NCBI RefSeq assembly: GCF_010093535.1
Contig: NW_022985163.1
Coordinates: 1,984,479-2,048,478 of the forward strand
DNA: 64,000 nt
DNA from: Lindgomyces ingoldianus
Taxonomy: Eukaryota; Ascomycota; Dothideomycetes; Pleosporales; Lindgomycetaceae
Direction of reading: 5' to 3'
The position numbers were made by a program, and so were the translations under genes. The notes beneath the pieces were generated by a model. The model worked only from the letters and a program-made list of their open reading frames with translations, searched no databases and was not told where the DNA came from. Positions 32,445 to 44,968 of this stretch are shown here, piece by piece. Numbering within the stretch: position 1 is the first letter of the stretch; the number at the start of each line of letters is the position of its first letter.

Positions 32445-35400
32445 CTACACTACATCTTCAACCCCGTTCTCCCGATCCTCGAAGTCCTCTTCCTTCATAA
32501 TCTCTCCTCCAAGAATCTTTCCCCAGTGAGTCTTCCCAATTTCTTTGCAGTCTCGACGAATTCGGGTAAGAAGAACCTTCAAAAACATAACTGGACTCTT
32601 TTTCAACACAACCGCCGCATTACTGAGCTTCGGGGCAATAAATCCGTCCGCTTCTATTCCTCCTTCCTCCGTTGGCTTCCACGCGAGCTGCAGCATGTCG
32701 CAGGTTGTCTTATAGTCTGCGAATGAGCCGAGGAACAACTGACCAGCAAATAGGTTAAGTTCTAACCTCTGGCGGGAGGGTAATTTCCAGTTAGGGTTGA
32801 GCGGCGGGACGGTGTAGAGAAGGAGACTGTCCAGGGCTGGGAAGGCGAGATTCTGCTGTGGTGCGTAGAGATGTAGGCAGACGGATCTAGACTCCTTGAA
32901 CTGTGACATTAATTCCTGAGCTTCGTACGGGCTGATGATAACGAGGCTCTTATTGACAGTGCTAGTCACGATCCATTGGACGGGCCGTTGATAGGAGTCG
33001 GCATATACACTTCTTCCTCTGAGCTTCACCGTTCGCGCAAAGTCGGCAGTCGTGAAGACGCTACCTGGCAGTTGGGTCACATCGAGATACGATGCTGCCC
33101 TAGTGTTTCCAAGTGTCTGAAATGCTGGGATGAAGACTAGAGACCTTGGTGGTATTCGGCCTGTTGTGACAAACTCTTTAACATGCTGATCTAGGTGGTG
33201 CTCTTCGGGTTCCGCAGGGTCAGGCCTCTCAACTTGTCGCTCCTGTTCAATTTCCGGAGACAGCTCTCGTTCCTGTTCTTCCTGTAGTGCCGAAGACCTG
33301 AAGTGAGCTATGTCAAACTCTTCGCAGCGCTCCAGCATGGCGGCAACACTGCGGTTTCCCTGAGCATCTGAGAAGAGGTGGGGTCGGTCTTGTGCGGTGT
33401 TAGAAGTAGGCTTGTATCGGTATTCCAAACTCTGAGCTTCCTCTTCCATAAACTTCTCAGCCTGTTGTGGGGACATTTTAATTCCTGTGGAACTTGTTAT
33501 GTCGTCCCAAATTGCTCTTTGTTGCTGGAATCTGTCTCCTTGTACAGCCCACAGTGGCATGTTCCGACGAAGGTCCGTGTAGGTCTCTGAAATTGCCCAC
33601 ATCAAGACGTCAGACACATCGATGTCGGCTTTCTTTGAGATACCTTTCATCGTATAGATCTTGGACCGGATTTCCTCGGGAATGCAGAAGACAACCGACT
33701 GGCCATTCCCGAGCTTACGCATTCTCATACAAGCTGGGACATGTTAGCTTACTTATATGATATTGGAAAGCGACTTGCCCTGAACTAGTCTATCCTTTGT
33801 CAGGTTTGCGCCTAAGGTGACAGCCGCTCTGTAATCTTTGGGGAGCTTCAAGTCGGTGCCTCTAGTATGGGCCTCGTCAAGGAACACCAGACAAACATCG
33901 AGGTGTTCAGAGTATGAAGATGTCTGCAATTGTTCTACATGGCCCTTCCGATTGATGACGCAAATTTCGTCATCATCATTGAAGAACACGACAGCTTCCT
34001 TCTGGTGCTCTATGGGCACCACATCCAACCATTCACGTGCAACCTGGATGTTGGTGAGTTCGAGGATTTGCGCTCCGACATCAAGGATCACATAAACGGG
34101 TGGATCCATATAAATTACGTGCTGCAACAGTGTCTCTGCATCTGAGCAGCCAGCATCCTTCTGCTGTAGCAGATATTGGACCGTATTCTCTGGCTGAAGG
34201 AGATGCTCCAAGACTAAGGCATTTGTGTGGCATTGCCCCTCAAGGTCCAGATGCTTAACATCGAGAGGCAGCAGATGGCGAGAGTCGTTGGTACCGCTAA
34301 AACCCGTAGTTGGGTGCACTTTTTGTTGTCCGAGATCCCATCCTGAGGCAGAGAGCTTCTGTGGAAACTCTTTCACTTCCTTGGGAAAGACAATGTGGGC
34401 TAAGAAGTAATCTACGGCACCCTTTGCAAAGCGAAGGTGGGGGAAAATCAGATTAGACGCCTGGGACCGGTCTTTCATGTTGATTCCGACCAAGCGATGG
34501 AATGAGGGGTCTAAGGATTCCGGTGCATCTTTCACCCACTCATGATATTCGATATCAGCCTGATCAGATTTCATGAGGTGATCGAAGGCCAAAAAGAGAT
34601 CTTCGTCTGACAGACCGCCATAATAGTAGCACAGACAAGTCAATACGATCAAAACTTCAGGATGGCTGAATTCCGACCTATCTTTCGGGTTGTCTTTTGC
34701 TCGGAAAGGAAGAGCAAGTCTAGTCTTTGGGAGTCGGCTTGGGTCAAGACCGTAGTTGACTCGCCATCGCTTATGGCCCAACGTAAACCCTAAGACTCCC
34801 TCCGCGATCAAACCTCTAAGGAGGAGCAAAGGACCTTTAATAGACTCGGTAAAAAAGGCGGGATTACCTTCAACTGAGGATATCTGGTGAGATGAGAGAT
34901 GTGGCTCAGATATATAGACTAGTACTGATTGTCTAACTTTAGTGGGCTGTCTCGCGATCGGGAATCCTGGAAACCCAGTTTCGCATATTTCTTGAGCAAC
35001 CTCCTTCAGAAGCATAGCGTGGGCGTCCTGACGCAAAAGGCGCGTTCTAGGAAAGCACCCCTGGCGGCTATGGGTAACCTCAATTGACTCTGGGAGTATC
35101 TTACGTATCAAGGGGGTTTTCCTACCGACAATGGTGAGAAGTCGTTGTACGAGACCCCAGCGCTCTGGGCTGAGTTCAATAGCGCTCTGTATTCCCATTG
35201 TGTATACCAACTCGAACTTGACGCTAAAATTCTCGTCACTTTCGTCAACAATGTCTCGAGAATGCAAGTTGAAGAAATGCTGCAAGTCCATAAGCACACG
35301 ACCTATATTCTCTCGGCCAGACTCATAACATTCGATTCCCATCAGCTTGAATGAAAGGATGTGCTCTGGCTGCACAAGCAGGATGCCTCGATTCGCGATG

Positions 35401-38400
35401 CATTCTTTGATGAGACTCTCAATAGCACTGGCACCATCCGCTGTCAGCCTCAGGGACCGGGAGAAAGGCATGTGGTAGATCTGGTGGCCGAGGAGTCTCC
35501 CCAACTTGCACACAAGCGTCCGGAAGAGTTCTTTCGCCTGTGGCTTGGCAACGACAGCACGAACGAGGGTCGCACCGTCTGCCAAATACGCAGCAATCAT
35601 AGGTAGAATGACGGATGATTTTCCTTCTCCCATATTTAGTTGCATGACCGCGTTGGAATTCGTTGGTGGGCTCCTCATCTGCGAGGCAATTTCTTCTTGG
35701 ACTTCCCGAATCATTATTCCGCTCTCAACTTCGAGCAACAAAGATTCAGGGTAGTCTAGTGGATCCCAATTCGTGTGACCGATGTTAAGGAGTTCCTTAA
35801 GGAGATCGGGTTCGTTTCCGCAGAGGTTAAGCATTCGTTCCGCTCGTTGGAGGCTCGTGAGCGCTATGCCATAGACCACGATTGCCTTCTTCCACTCCAA
35901 AGGGAGATGTTGCCACTTCGGGCGAGCCAGTTGACTGAGGAAGAATTTCGGAGACACCCTTGGTGCCATGAATTTTGATCCAACCTGCTCGCTGTGTCTA
36001 TGGGCCGCGGTCGATGTCGTTGAAGTGGTCTGACCATGAAGACACACAGCAGATTCCAAGGACAGGTAGATCGCCTCGAAATTAGTCCAGCACTTGGATA
36101 GATTCTCCTGGAGGAGTTCAAGAAGGCTATCCCCATGATGTGTCAGCGAGTAGAAAAGGTTTCGACCCTTTAGGGACTCTAGGCTTTTTTGCAAGTCGTA
36201 CACATAGTTTCGTTCGTGCTTCATTGAAGCTTGCTCTTTCAGGCGATCCACAAGGGCAGTCACTCGGTCACCTTTTATCCTTTCAAGAACTTTTGAATGA
36301 GATAAGTTGAGGTCGGAATTTTGAAGTTTAGGCAATGAGGGCACACTCTGCTGGAAAATGTCCTGCTCGTTGATGAAAACCCTTCTATTTCCTGTATGCG
36401 AGGTTTGTTCCGTCCCAGCCTGTCTCTGATTTACGGAAATCGGTTGGACAGTGCACTGTCGAAGAGAAGCGGCCACCTTGCCTAAATACAAGTAAAATTG
36501 GTGGTTGAGATGCCACTGACCCCACTTTGACCGTACGTCTTCCATTGCGACTGGTACTTTGATGTATGTTTCAATATCGTTGCCACTCGGGGTCAGTAGA
36601 ATTTCGCGAATCCACTGATTATGGATTGAACTTGCAAATCTGGCAATGGATGCGTTCTGGTTCTTCTGAAAAGTTTGGCGGCGGCGTTGACCGAGCTCTG
36701 AGAGCGTTTCTCCGTATCTAGATTCGAGGCTAGCTTCTGGACAGCTCGTAAACTTCTGTATATTCTGTTTCCGCCCAGCAATATCTTTGAGGACATTTAG
36801 CTGCGCGATACGACCTTGGCTGAGCTGGAAATAACGAGCATTGGGAACACTGATTAGCCCCACCGAAGATATATTAGCAAAGGCCGCAAGTGTTTGGATT
36901 GCCTGTGAATCACCACTTTTGGAGTAGGCCATAGCAGCGAGGCACATCATAGTCTGGAACTTGTTGAACCGGGGTATGGTATCACCCAGGCCACGGTGGA
37001 GTCGACACCAGTATTTTTGGAGGAGATGTGGTGTTTCCCCTAACCATTTTGCATCATACCCCACTGACCCATCAGGGAGAAGCTCGTTAGGACCTTGCGT
37101 GTCATTGGGATCGAGGAGGGCCCATATCCGGGGCACAAAATCGTGACAGATTTTTCGGTAAAGGGTTTGACGTTGTTCACATATCATCCTCGATACCTCG
37201 AATACTCGAATTGATCTCTTCGAATGGGGTAATTGGTCGCGCTCCTGGTAAGTTTGGTCGTGCTCATCAGTATGATCCTCAGCACCGAATCCGGACACAT
37301 GAAAGGTGGACCCTCTAATACTCTGGCGTTTCCCCAACAGAATATCAACATGACCAAGCTTGGGAGGTTGAATATACGCCCCGGGGTAAAAGAACTTGGT
37401 AGATTCTGATTTCTCTAGGATTGACTTCACAGAAGTGTAGAAACTGCCATGCTGGGAGAGAAAGCTCAGATCGCTATTCCAAGTAATGGTTTCCATGACA
37501 CGTATATGCTTCGGGTAGTATGCTCTTCCTGGAGAAAGTTTGGCGATACTTTCAAGGATGTCAAGATTGTCCTGGCAGAGGCATTCAAAGGACAGACATG
37601 CAGCCGATTGGAGGATTGACAGAGACTCCTCTGTACCAGTCTTTTTGGTCAGTTTATCAGGTAGACAGTATGAAGTGAGTGCATGGATGTAGCAAAGTCT
37701 CATTTTGCTCTGCAGATTCCCATTGTCAACTAGGCACCCTAGCTTGGCGTCGACTTCATACTGGTGAACCCGAGTTGAGGTTCCGTATTCAATGTCGACT
37801 TGAACATGCCCCTCGTATGCAAACCAAGAAACTTGGCCATCTGGTATGAGGATCTTCTGGCGCCCCCGATCGTCTCTGAGGACTAGCTTACTCTTCAGCC
37901 CCACTAACGTTCCGATGCTTTGGCTCGCGTCCACATGCATGCCTCGGAATTGTCGAGAGTAAAGCTTAACAGAACCGGATTGTAAGAAGAATCTAAGTTG
38001 AAGCCTTGGCATCTCGATGTCGACTTCGGACTGACGAGGATTGAAAATGAGGTGGATATAAAGTTCACTCTCAAGCGGCCTCAAGAATTCATGCAAAAAT
38101 TTTGCAGTGTTGCTTCTAGGGCTAACAACCAACTGATCCTCCTTCCAAAGTTTCCAAGAAGTTCCACTATTTCGCAATGTCCAATGTGTTGGTGAAGAGA
38201 CCCAAGGGCTACACTTCTGCCGAAACTCGATCATGCGAGTTTTTCGGCTATACCAATGTGCATAGTTGTTGACAAAGTAGTCTGGTAAGAGGTTCTCAAA
38301 GACCTTTGATGGAACAAGATCGAACATTTCTCTATCTTTGCGTGCTGACAGGAGGAGTTCGTTCGGGTCTGAATTACTCGTCCCGAAAAAGAGCGTATAT

Positions 38401-41400
38401 CCGTGATGAGTCTTCTTAGACGAGAACTGCATGCCTGGAATGTTGGTTGGCATCACCTCTATTGCAATTCTGCCAAAGAGGGTCTTATAAATTGGGGCTC
38501 TCTCATACTTGGCTGGGAGACGAGACAAGGGGAAGCCGTTCACTAGTAACTCAGCCGTCAAAAGGTTGAAATACACCTTTCCTCCAGTTACGCAAGTCGT
38601 TATCCAATCATCCTCGTTGGTTGAAATCGGTTTCCATATCTCGCCCTCATCGTATGCCGGCCAACTCCTTCGAATAGCAAGATCTAGGCATGTGCTCCGA
38701 TATTGCACAATCTCTCTAAGGAGAATGGGTCGGGATTTATAGAGAAGATGTCTCCACCGATGGGTTAAGTTGCAGTGGAAGCGATCTTCAGGCTGTAGCG
38801 CGCTGTGCATGGTAGTTTGTATGACAATCGAACACTCGACTAGGACGGCAGCCTCTGAAGAATCTGCAAGGAGGTCGCTCAGATGGTGTTCATCGACATC
38901 GAATGAGCTGACGCAGACGTGGGCAACTTGGAATGTCCTCAGGATAAACTCCATTCGTTGTTGGACATCTTCCAAATTGTAGGTCTTCTTCTGAAGAATG
39001 TAAACCCACTCTAGAGTGATTCTACGGCATGTACGGAGGAAATTAAGAGCCTCTGATGATATAACCGATGAGGGAGCGAGAGTGAGAATCCTAGCAGCAA
39101 GAGCTATGAAGCAACCCATCGCATGATAGGATTCCCAATTCCCTCTAATCCTATCGAGTGCAAGAGAAAGACCTCGTAGAAGTCTTTCAGCAAAACCTTT
39201 GTCCTGGAGCTGGTGGTGACTGGCTCTGTAGGTCATCGTGTCCAGTGGTGGCCCCGCTTGATAGGCAATCTGACGAATGAGAAGAGCAGTGTCGGCTTTC
39301 TTAAAATCCACGGTTGAGATATAAAGATTTGTGAGGATATTCGACCATTGAATGCGGAACCCCACAGGTAAGGTTGCCATGGCCTTGAACTCCTCGATGG
39401 ACAGGTGGCCCGGGCAGTATGCTTGATCGGCGATGACATCATTTGGTGACATTCCATTCGGTTTATTGAATGGCCGAAACATAAATTTCTGGAGGCTAGT
39501 GCACTGGCCCGAGAGCTGATAAGTGCACATGAGCGGTATATCGTCTGTGATTTTGAACCTCGATACAAAGGCATGCTTTTCTTGATCATAATATCGATAA
39601 GTCATCCCGTCCTCGACCAGTACTTGCTCCTCTGTTGAAGTGGCTATTGATTTATCTCGTCTATGAGTTACTACGTTTGGCTTGGTGATCGAAACAAGGG
39701 TTATGCGACGATCGCAAGCTTCGTAGTAGGAGGGCAAATATTCTTTCAGAGTTTGTTCAAGGTCTTGTTTCTTAGACCCATCGTAGGCTGATTTCAGGAC
39801 GTCAGCTAGAAGATAAGCTGTCCCATTCCTCCAGTCGTTAAAGACTTTGGGGACTTGTAGCTCGAATACGGTAGACTGTGCCTTCGGGATGTTACGGGGA
39901 AGCGGCCATTCGTGGACCTGGATAGTCAATGAATTCGCAGAGTTCCGATGGGTACACTTTTTGCAGTCGTGCCTATGTTTTGAAATCTGGGCTCCAGTCC
40001 AGGGATCTACACGCTCTTCATACTCACAATCAAGCCGGTTGGATAGAGCCATCAGACGCTTGTATTCTGCCTTCAGTCTAAGAAATTCATGTATCTTTTC
40101 TTCTCTCTCCAGATTAGCCTGACTTTCGATTTGCTTCAACAGATATTGATGATCCGTCGAGGTTTCAAAATACCTGACTGGGAAAGATTTCCGGTCTCCA
40201 AATGAAGAATAGATGGAAGGATATCTAGGAATTGCGGCATTATGACGAGCTTGGACATATGTCTCGATGCGGCTTAACCTCTCCATCTGCTCCTTGAATG
40301 GTAGGACGAGAGATTGAAGGAGCTGGTGCGGAACTTCGGGGTCGTAGTCGGATAGCAACGAGTGGTGTCTACAGGCAGTCTTATCGCATGAAACCCACAT
40401 TTCCAGAATTGTTAATAGCATGACGGAAAGTCCTTCGGGGTTGTCTGAGTATTGCCGAGATGCGGTCCTGTGATAGGATCGCATGGCAGTGGACAATTTT
40501 TCGCAAGTCTCTTCCTCGGCACTGTTGGTTTCTACCCATGATTCCAAACAGGATGCAACCCAATTCTCGAATGTGAATAGATCAAAGGGTGTACGTTCAT
40601 GCGATTGTGTACCTTGGATAGAAGGCATAATACTTTTGTTCAGTTTAGTCGCTTTCCATAGGGGTTTAAATGATAATTCACTTCCGATTTTTCGTCGAGA
40701 GTCGATTTGCTGGAGGAATTCATCCAATTCTGGGTAAGAGGCATATGTTCCACGTTCGAAATCCAGCGTAGACAAGGATTGCAGTTCTAGGGAAGAACCC
40801 GATTGCCGCATGACTTCTTCCCAGCGTTTCTCAATAGTGCATCGCGTACGCGACAACACACGGTCAACAGACAGGAGCCAGGGATAGCTAACTTCCTGGT
40901 CGAGCTTCAGTAATCGCCTCGAAATCTTTGCCATCATGCAGTAAAGTGTATCGCTAGGCAACCCATGGACAGCTGCCTTTTTCAGAATGTCCGCTAAAAG
41001 AAATGCCATGAACTCTTTGTAAAGGTTTTTGGTTGGAGCAAGGCGGGAGAAGAAAGTCTGGAGTGCCACTCGAGCCAGCAGCCAGACTGGAGATCGCCGC
41101 CACGGCAGCGGCGCTTTTTGCCACAGAACCTCCTCGCGAGTGTTTTTCCAGAGGCGAGAAGCCTCAACAGTCTCACCCATAGCGCTCAGGACAGTGGCAA
41201 GGAAGTCTGTGACTATGCGAGGATCTGTGGTATCCCTGTCTTCTAAATGGGTGTCCCCCGCTTTCATCACCTTAGATTTCATTTCAGCCACGCCCTGGTG
41301 ACTCATCTTTCCAATTGTATGCGCAAGGGTTGAACTCCATTTATTCTCGCTGAATGTTTTCATAGACATCGAGACTGAGGAAGCGGGAAAGCAGCGGCGA

Positions 41401-41896
41401 AGTCGACCTTGCGTGCTCATGACATCTTCATTCCGAGGAGAAAGCTCGAAAAATTCGAAAGTAATTGAGTCTTCTTTGTGACCCACGATAATGGCAGCAT
41501 TCTGCTCTTTCACGTAAATAGGTATAAACCCGCCTACATATTGTTTAGCTCTCAGGCACGGAACAAAACAGAGTTAGGTGAATATATCTTACCATTCTGG
41601 TCCAAATCGCAGAATACCTCTAAAAGCTTTCCCTCATTGACCATACCACGGTCATCCCTTACGTCACGTAGGCGGAGAATTGCGTGCTGGCAGGTATCAA
41701 TGACAATCTTAACACCAGAGTCGGCGTAGGAGCCGAAACGTTGAAGAGAGTCAGTAACTGTTGTCAAGAGTGCCGTCTCATGTGCCGTAGCTTGCGGGTT
41801 ATCGCCGGTTTGGGGCAAGTTTGGGGGAAGGAAGACATGATGAATCGCGTATTGAACGTCATCAACTGAAGGCAGTTGAGACAACAGGGTGTCCAT
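32445..41896 (-). CDS. Giant DUF6606/DUF3638/DUF3645 protein, helicase/SecA-like ATPase motifs
   Basis: Three exons: 41896-41593, 41533-33779 and 33733-32445, giving 3115 residues, the usual size of this fungal family. Seen: the N-terminal DUF6606-type start (A-I-H-H-V-F-L-P-P-N-L-P-Q, residues about 15-27), a Cys/His cluster near 615-630 (K-H-R-H-D-C-K-K-C-T-H-R), a Walker A loop GEGKS at 2070-2074, an acidic Walker B-like DIVDESDE at 2195-2202, a DUF3645-like stretch at about 2383-2415 (E-F-S-H-P-E-V ... L-T-C-L-C-Y-Y-Y-G-G-L), DEAHTRGTD at 2654-2662 and an arginine-rich RMRKLG at 2690-2695. The order recalls motifs I, II, V and VI of SF2 helicases and SecA. The family is often labelled ubiquitinyl hydrolase; I see no Cys/His protease boxes to support that. 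The start is the first ATG (GACGATGG) before the conserved motif; upstream in-frame codons lack an ATG. Role unknown; probably a large intracellular NTPase. Confidence 0.93.
33734..33778 (-). other. Intron 2 of the giant gene (45 nt, non-canonical GC-AG)
   Basis: Minus strand CAGG/GCAAGT ... GCTAACATGTCCCAG/CT. The donor matches the strong consensus required of GC donors, and a GCTAAC branch site lies 9 nt before the acceptor AG. Splicing joins L-V-Q-A-C to M-R-M-R-K-L-G in frame. Retention gives a stop after nine extra codons (TAA at 33753-33755). No GT donor in the vicinity gives this join. Confidence 0.9.
41534..41592 (-). other. Intron 1 of the giant gene (59 nt, GT-AG)
   Basis: Minus strand G/GTAAGA ... 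GAGCTAAACAATATGTAG/GC. Removal joins D-L-D-Q-N to G-G-F-I-P-I-Y-V-K-E-Q-N in frame, which restores a conserved family phrase. Retention leads to a stop 12 codons after the junction. Confidence 0.92.
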
Positions 41897-42039
41897 CGTC
41901 AAGCTGGGAAGTAGCTCAACGTATTGATTCAATAGGCTGCCCAGGAAATGTTTCGGACCCCGAGGTGAAGGAGAGAGAAGGTCCTGAGAGGCGTAGAGGG
42001 TGAAGCGGGGAATTTTTTCTGCGCGACAAAGGAACTGAT
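41897..42039 (-). promoter_or_regulatory. 5' flank/5' UTR of the giant gene
   Basis: About 140 bp between the start codon and the polypurine/polypyrimidine tract. It probably contains the transcription start; no TATA element is obvious. Confidence 0.4.
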
Positions 42040-42183
42040 ATGGAGGTAAAGAAGGGGATGGAAAGAAAGAAGACGGTGGAGGCAGAAGAGATGGTGGAAG
42101 GAAAGAGGAGGGTGGGAGTAAAGAAGAGGGTGGGAGTAAATAAGAGGATGGAGATGAAGAAAGAAGAGGTGGTGAAAGGAAGG
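42040..42183 (-). promoter_or_regulatory. 140-bp polypyrimidine (minus)/polypurine (plus) tract
   Basis: Plus strand is almost pure A/G with isolated T and C (repeated GGAGGGTGGGAGTAAAGAAG-like phrases), so the coding strand of the giant gene is CT-rich 145-287 bp before its ATG. CT-rich tracts are common core-promoter elements in filamentous ascomycetes; a promoter role here is inference. Mirror-symmetric parts could form triplex DNA. Confidence 0.55.
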
Positions 42184-42189
42184 TCTAGT

Positions 42190-43958
42190 AGCGGAAAAGT
42201 TTACAAAAGTTTGCTCAACTTTTAATAAAGTACCGTGCGATCCAGGCAGCGACTAGATTGATTCAGCCCCACTTAGGAATCACCTCTACGCCGCATGCTG
42301 CTAGCCGTGGGGCGTATGCTTTCCAGCGCGAGCCCCGGGACTCTGCAACGAGCCATCAAATCAAACGATAGGGAGCAGTGACTTGCCCACACCGCTAAAT
42401 CTTTTCAACTCTTCTGGAGTAAAAGTGGTCTCAAAGCAGGGATCGGTAAGTTAAATGTGGGGATGTCTCAGTGAAGTTTTCCAAGGTTCTATCAGAGCTG
42501 GGAACGTGCATTCACATCAAGAGCCACGCCGTCAGTTGCTCCCGTCTTCGTTCGTCCCTTCCCCGTGTTTCCTAGATTGACGTGGAGCATCCCGACCTCC
42601 AACTGTTGTGTCACCGTTATACTTTATATTGACACTCGGTGAAAGTGTTATCTTCTTCGAGTTGCGTTTGTCCTTCTAAGCTCCGAATGAGTTGTGATTT
42701 TGGTGCTTCGGAAAAGTATCTTTTGCCGATAAGAGCAAACGCTACCTGCATGTCCAATCACCTCGCGCCCGTGCCCGCTTAATATCGAGCTATGGTACAA
42801 GAAATGTGTTCGGGAGATTATGCCCAAATAGCCCAACCAAGTTCAGACCCTATTTTCTAGGTGCAGCGACATTATCGCACGGTTAGTTATGGAGCTGACG
42901 CATGATAGAAGAGGCATATGAGAGCCAAAAATAAGTCGATTGAGGGAAGGTGTAGGTCTAAGGAGCGAGAGAGAGATCCGAGGTGACTATATAGTGGGTA
43001 GAATAGCGCTAGTCTCAACAAGGGACGTTAGTCCTAATAGAAACATAGTGTGAGTCAAGGACCCACATTCACCCGGACGCGGGGGCACATGAACCAATGT
43101 TACTTGTGACAGACATCCCAAGGTTGTCAGGTTACTTCGAGAAAAACATGCTAAGCCGGTGGATAGTTTAATGGTAATCTTTCGTACTCAACAGGAGAAT
43201 AGAACACTAGCGAAACAATGAAGAATCAAACATGAACAGGGGGTGGCATGTAGATTAGCTAAGATGTCCAGAGGGCATACACATTTGAGGGAATTCAGAG
43301 CACGAAGCGGAGAAGGAGCAGCCCAACGCACACTCATCCAGATGAAATCTCATGATCGAACGCAGACGAAAGCGTAGAGCGTGAGAGCATAATTAAGATG
43401 GGGTTGGGCGAGGATATCGTGACGCACAAGTACACATCATATCCCGTCAATGGACAATGAGAAGACTTCTAGGGAAGACGAGTCTTGCGTATGCGGTAAC
43501 AATGTGTGCACAGAGGGGTTCGCCTTTTGTCGTTCCGGCTTTACCGTCGAGTCTCTCTATGTTCGCCACAAATGTCGAGAGCAACAGGGCAGATACAACG
43601 GTCTATGGTAGTTTCCGTGGCTAAAGATTCTTGAGACTTCAGATGTATCGGACGATGTTGGGCGCCGGTACCTGGGTTGAAACTAGGAATGATGCTATGC
43701 TATTTCTATAGAGTTCTAAGTCTTGCACGAGCTAAGCAGGAGTCATGGGGTAGGCAAGTTAACAAGGTATTAAGATCTAAACTAGGTGAAGTAAACAAGT
43801 GTATTGTAAGGTCTAGGAATCTTAAGAGAGTTCTAGGGTGACTATATTGTGAAGCTAGGAGGAGCACCAGAGGCATGACGAACTGAACTGCATTGATTGC
43901 TAGAGAAGTGCTCGTAGGAGTCAATATATATGCGAAATAAGTGGGTAAGTCTTGGCAA
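42190..43958. other. Intergenic DNA of gene island 2, no gene recognised
   Basis: About 1.8 kb of balanced composition without a convincing ORF. The longest, at 43706-44041 on minus (111 codons), overlaps a tandem repeat and has no recognisable feature. RNA genes are not visible by eye. It may contain untranslated or regulatory sequence of the giant gene. Confidence 0.45.
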
Positions 43959-44020
43959 CATGAGACCATGGTGAGATGCATGCGACCATGGTGACGACAC
44001 ATGCGACTATCGTGTGAGCC
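43959..44020. repeat. Tandem repeat, 20-21-bp unit x 3
   Basis: Units begin with CATG at 43959, 43979, 44000 and 44020 (CATGCGACCATGGTGACGAC type). They degenerate to the right. Confidence 0.75.
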
Positions 44021-44338
44021 ATGGGTGCCTACAGCAAACATATATAATGTACAAGAAAGGAGCTAGTTCTAATAAGTAAATAGCACAGTGCATAGGTATA
44101 GTATTGTGTGAGACACGTGCAACACACACCCCTAGCTTTAACAAAGTAAATCCTAGAGCAAAGCTGTGTAACCTAGTTAACTAGTAAACTATAGGTAATA
44201 TATTTTACAAGCGAGCGGGCCACACAAGCAATTAGTCTACTCTAATAAAATTTTAACACCTTTCACTTTAATTAATAATGCATCTACTAATTAACTTTTA
44301 ATACACTTATAAAAAAAAGCTAGATACTCTTAGCCTTT
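44021..44338. other. Island-to-RIP-block transition, no gene seen
   Basis: Composition falls from balanced to AT-rich at about 44100-44250. A GC-richer patch around 44108-44135 (GTGAGACACGTGCAACACACACCCC) is unassigned. Confidence 0.4.
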
Positions 44339-44340
44339 TA

Positions 44341-44433
44341 ACATACACTACAAGCAAGTTGCTTACACACCTAAGTTACTTACTTTTACTAAGACCCTAC
44401 TCAACTACTCTTTTTACACTAATGTATTTCTAA
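44341..44433 (+). mobile_element. Fot1-like family A end fragment
   Basis: A decayed TIR (ACATACACTACAAGCAAG, preceded by TA) and the first 90 bp of the N-terminal end, interrupted at TA (44434-44435) by the next copy. The remainder of this element is not present after that copy. Confidence 0.7.
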
Positions 44434-44435
44434 TA

Positions 44436-44968
44436 ACGTACTTCATGGGCGAGTTGCTCACACACCTGAGTCGCTCACTTTTGCCAAGACCCCACCCTAA
44501 CAAACTCTATTATGGCCCATAACAACCCGCTCTAGCACTATATAGTACAGTACAGCCTAGAATATTATTTAGATACTACTTCTACTTCTTGCTTACACAT
44601 TTGCGTGTTATCCCTAGTCTAATTACACTGTCTACAGCGCCTTTAGAATAGCTTACTTACTTTAGCTTGCACCTGCTTCTTTGCCTTCTTCCTGTTACTG
44701 CGCGCTTTAAACTCCTTTAAAGCTATTAAGCGCAGGCCTTTCTAAATTATTAAAGTTTTTTCTGCCTTAATTTACTTTTTTTTATATAATTTATATTACA
44801 TAGTAGCCTTATTAGCTACTTAAAGCTTAGTAATTTTCTATTACACTAACACTAGCTTATACATAATTATTACTGCCTTTTTTAAGACCTTTTTAAACAC
44901 CTTAACTATAAAAGTTAGTAAACTATTTATATACTTCTAAATTTTTATCTTTATAAGCATTAATTAGT
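44436..44968 (-). mobile_element. Fot1-like family A, C-terminal part, truncated
   Basis: It begins with a nearly unmutated TIR (ACGTACTTCATGGGCGAG) and follows the complete copies for about 530 bp before giving way to element W. The transposase would read on minus. Confidence 0.8.

Noticed and set aside
33834..33880. DEAH at residues 2654-2657 as a classical helicase motif II
   Set aside because: It lies directly before TRGTD and only about 30 residues before the motif VI-like segment; the acidic DIVDESDE after the Walker A loop fits motif II better.
32445..41896. Ubiquitinyl hydrolase name for the giant protein
   Set aside because: This label is used for relatives, but I see no Cys and His catalytic boxes of a deubiquitinase; visible motifs are those of an NTPase.
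42040..42225. 61-codon Lys/Glu/Arg-rich ORF on plus
   Set aside because: A by-product of the purine-rich strand of the promoter tract of the giant gene.
43706..44041. 111-codon ORF on minus
   Set aside because: Its first part is a 20-bp tandem repeat and the rest shows no domain, signal or splice structure.
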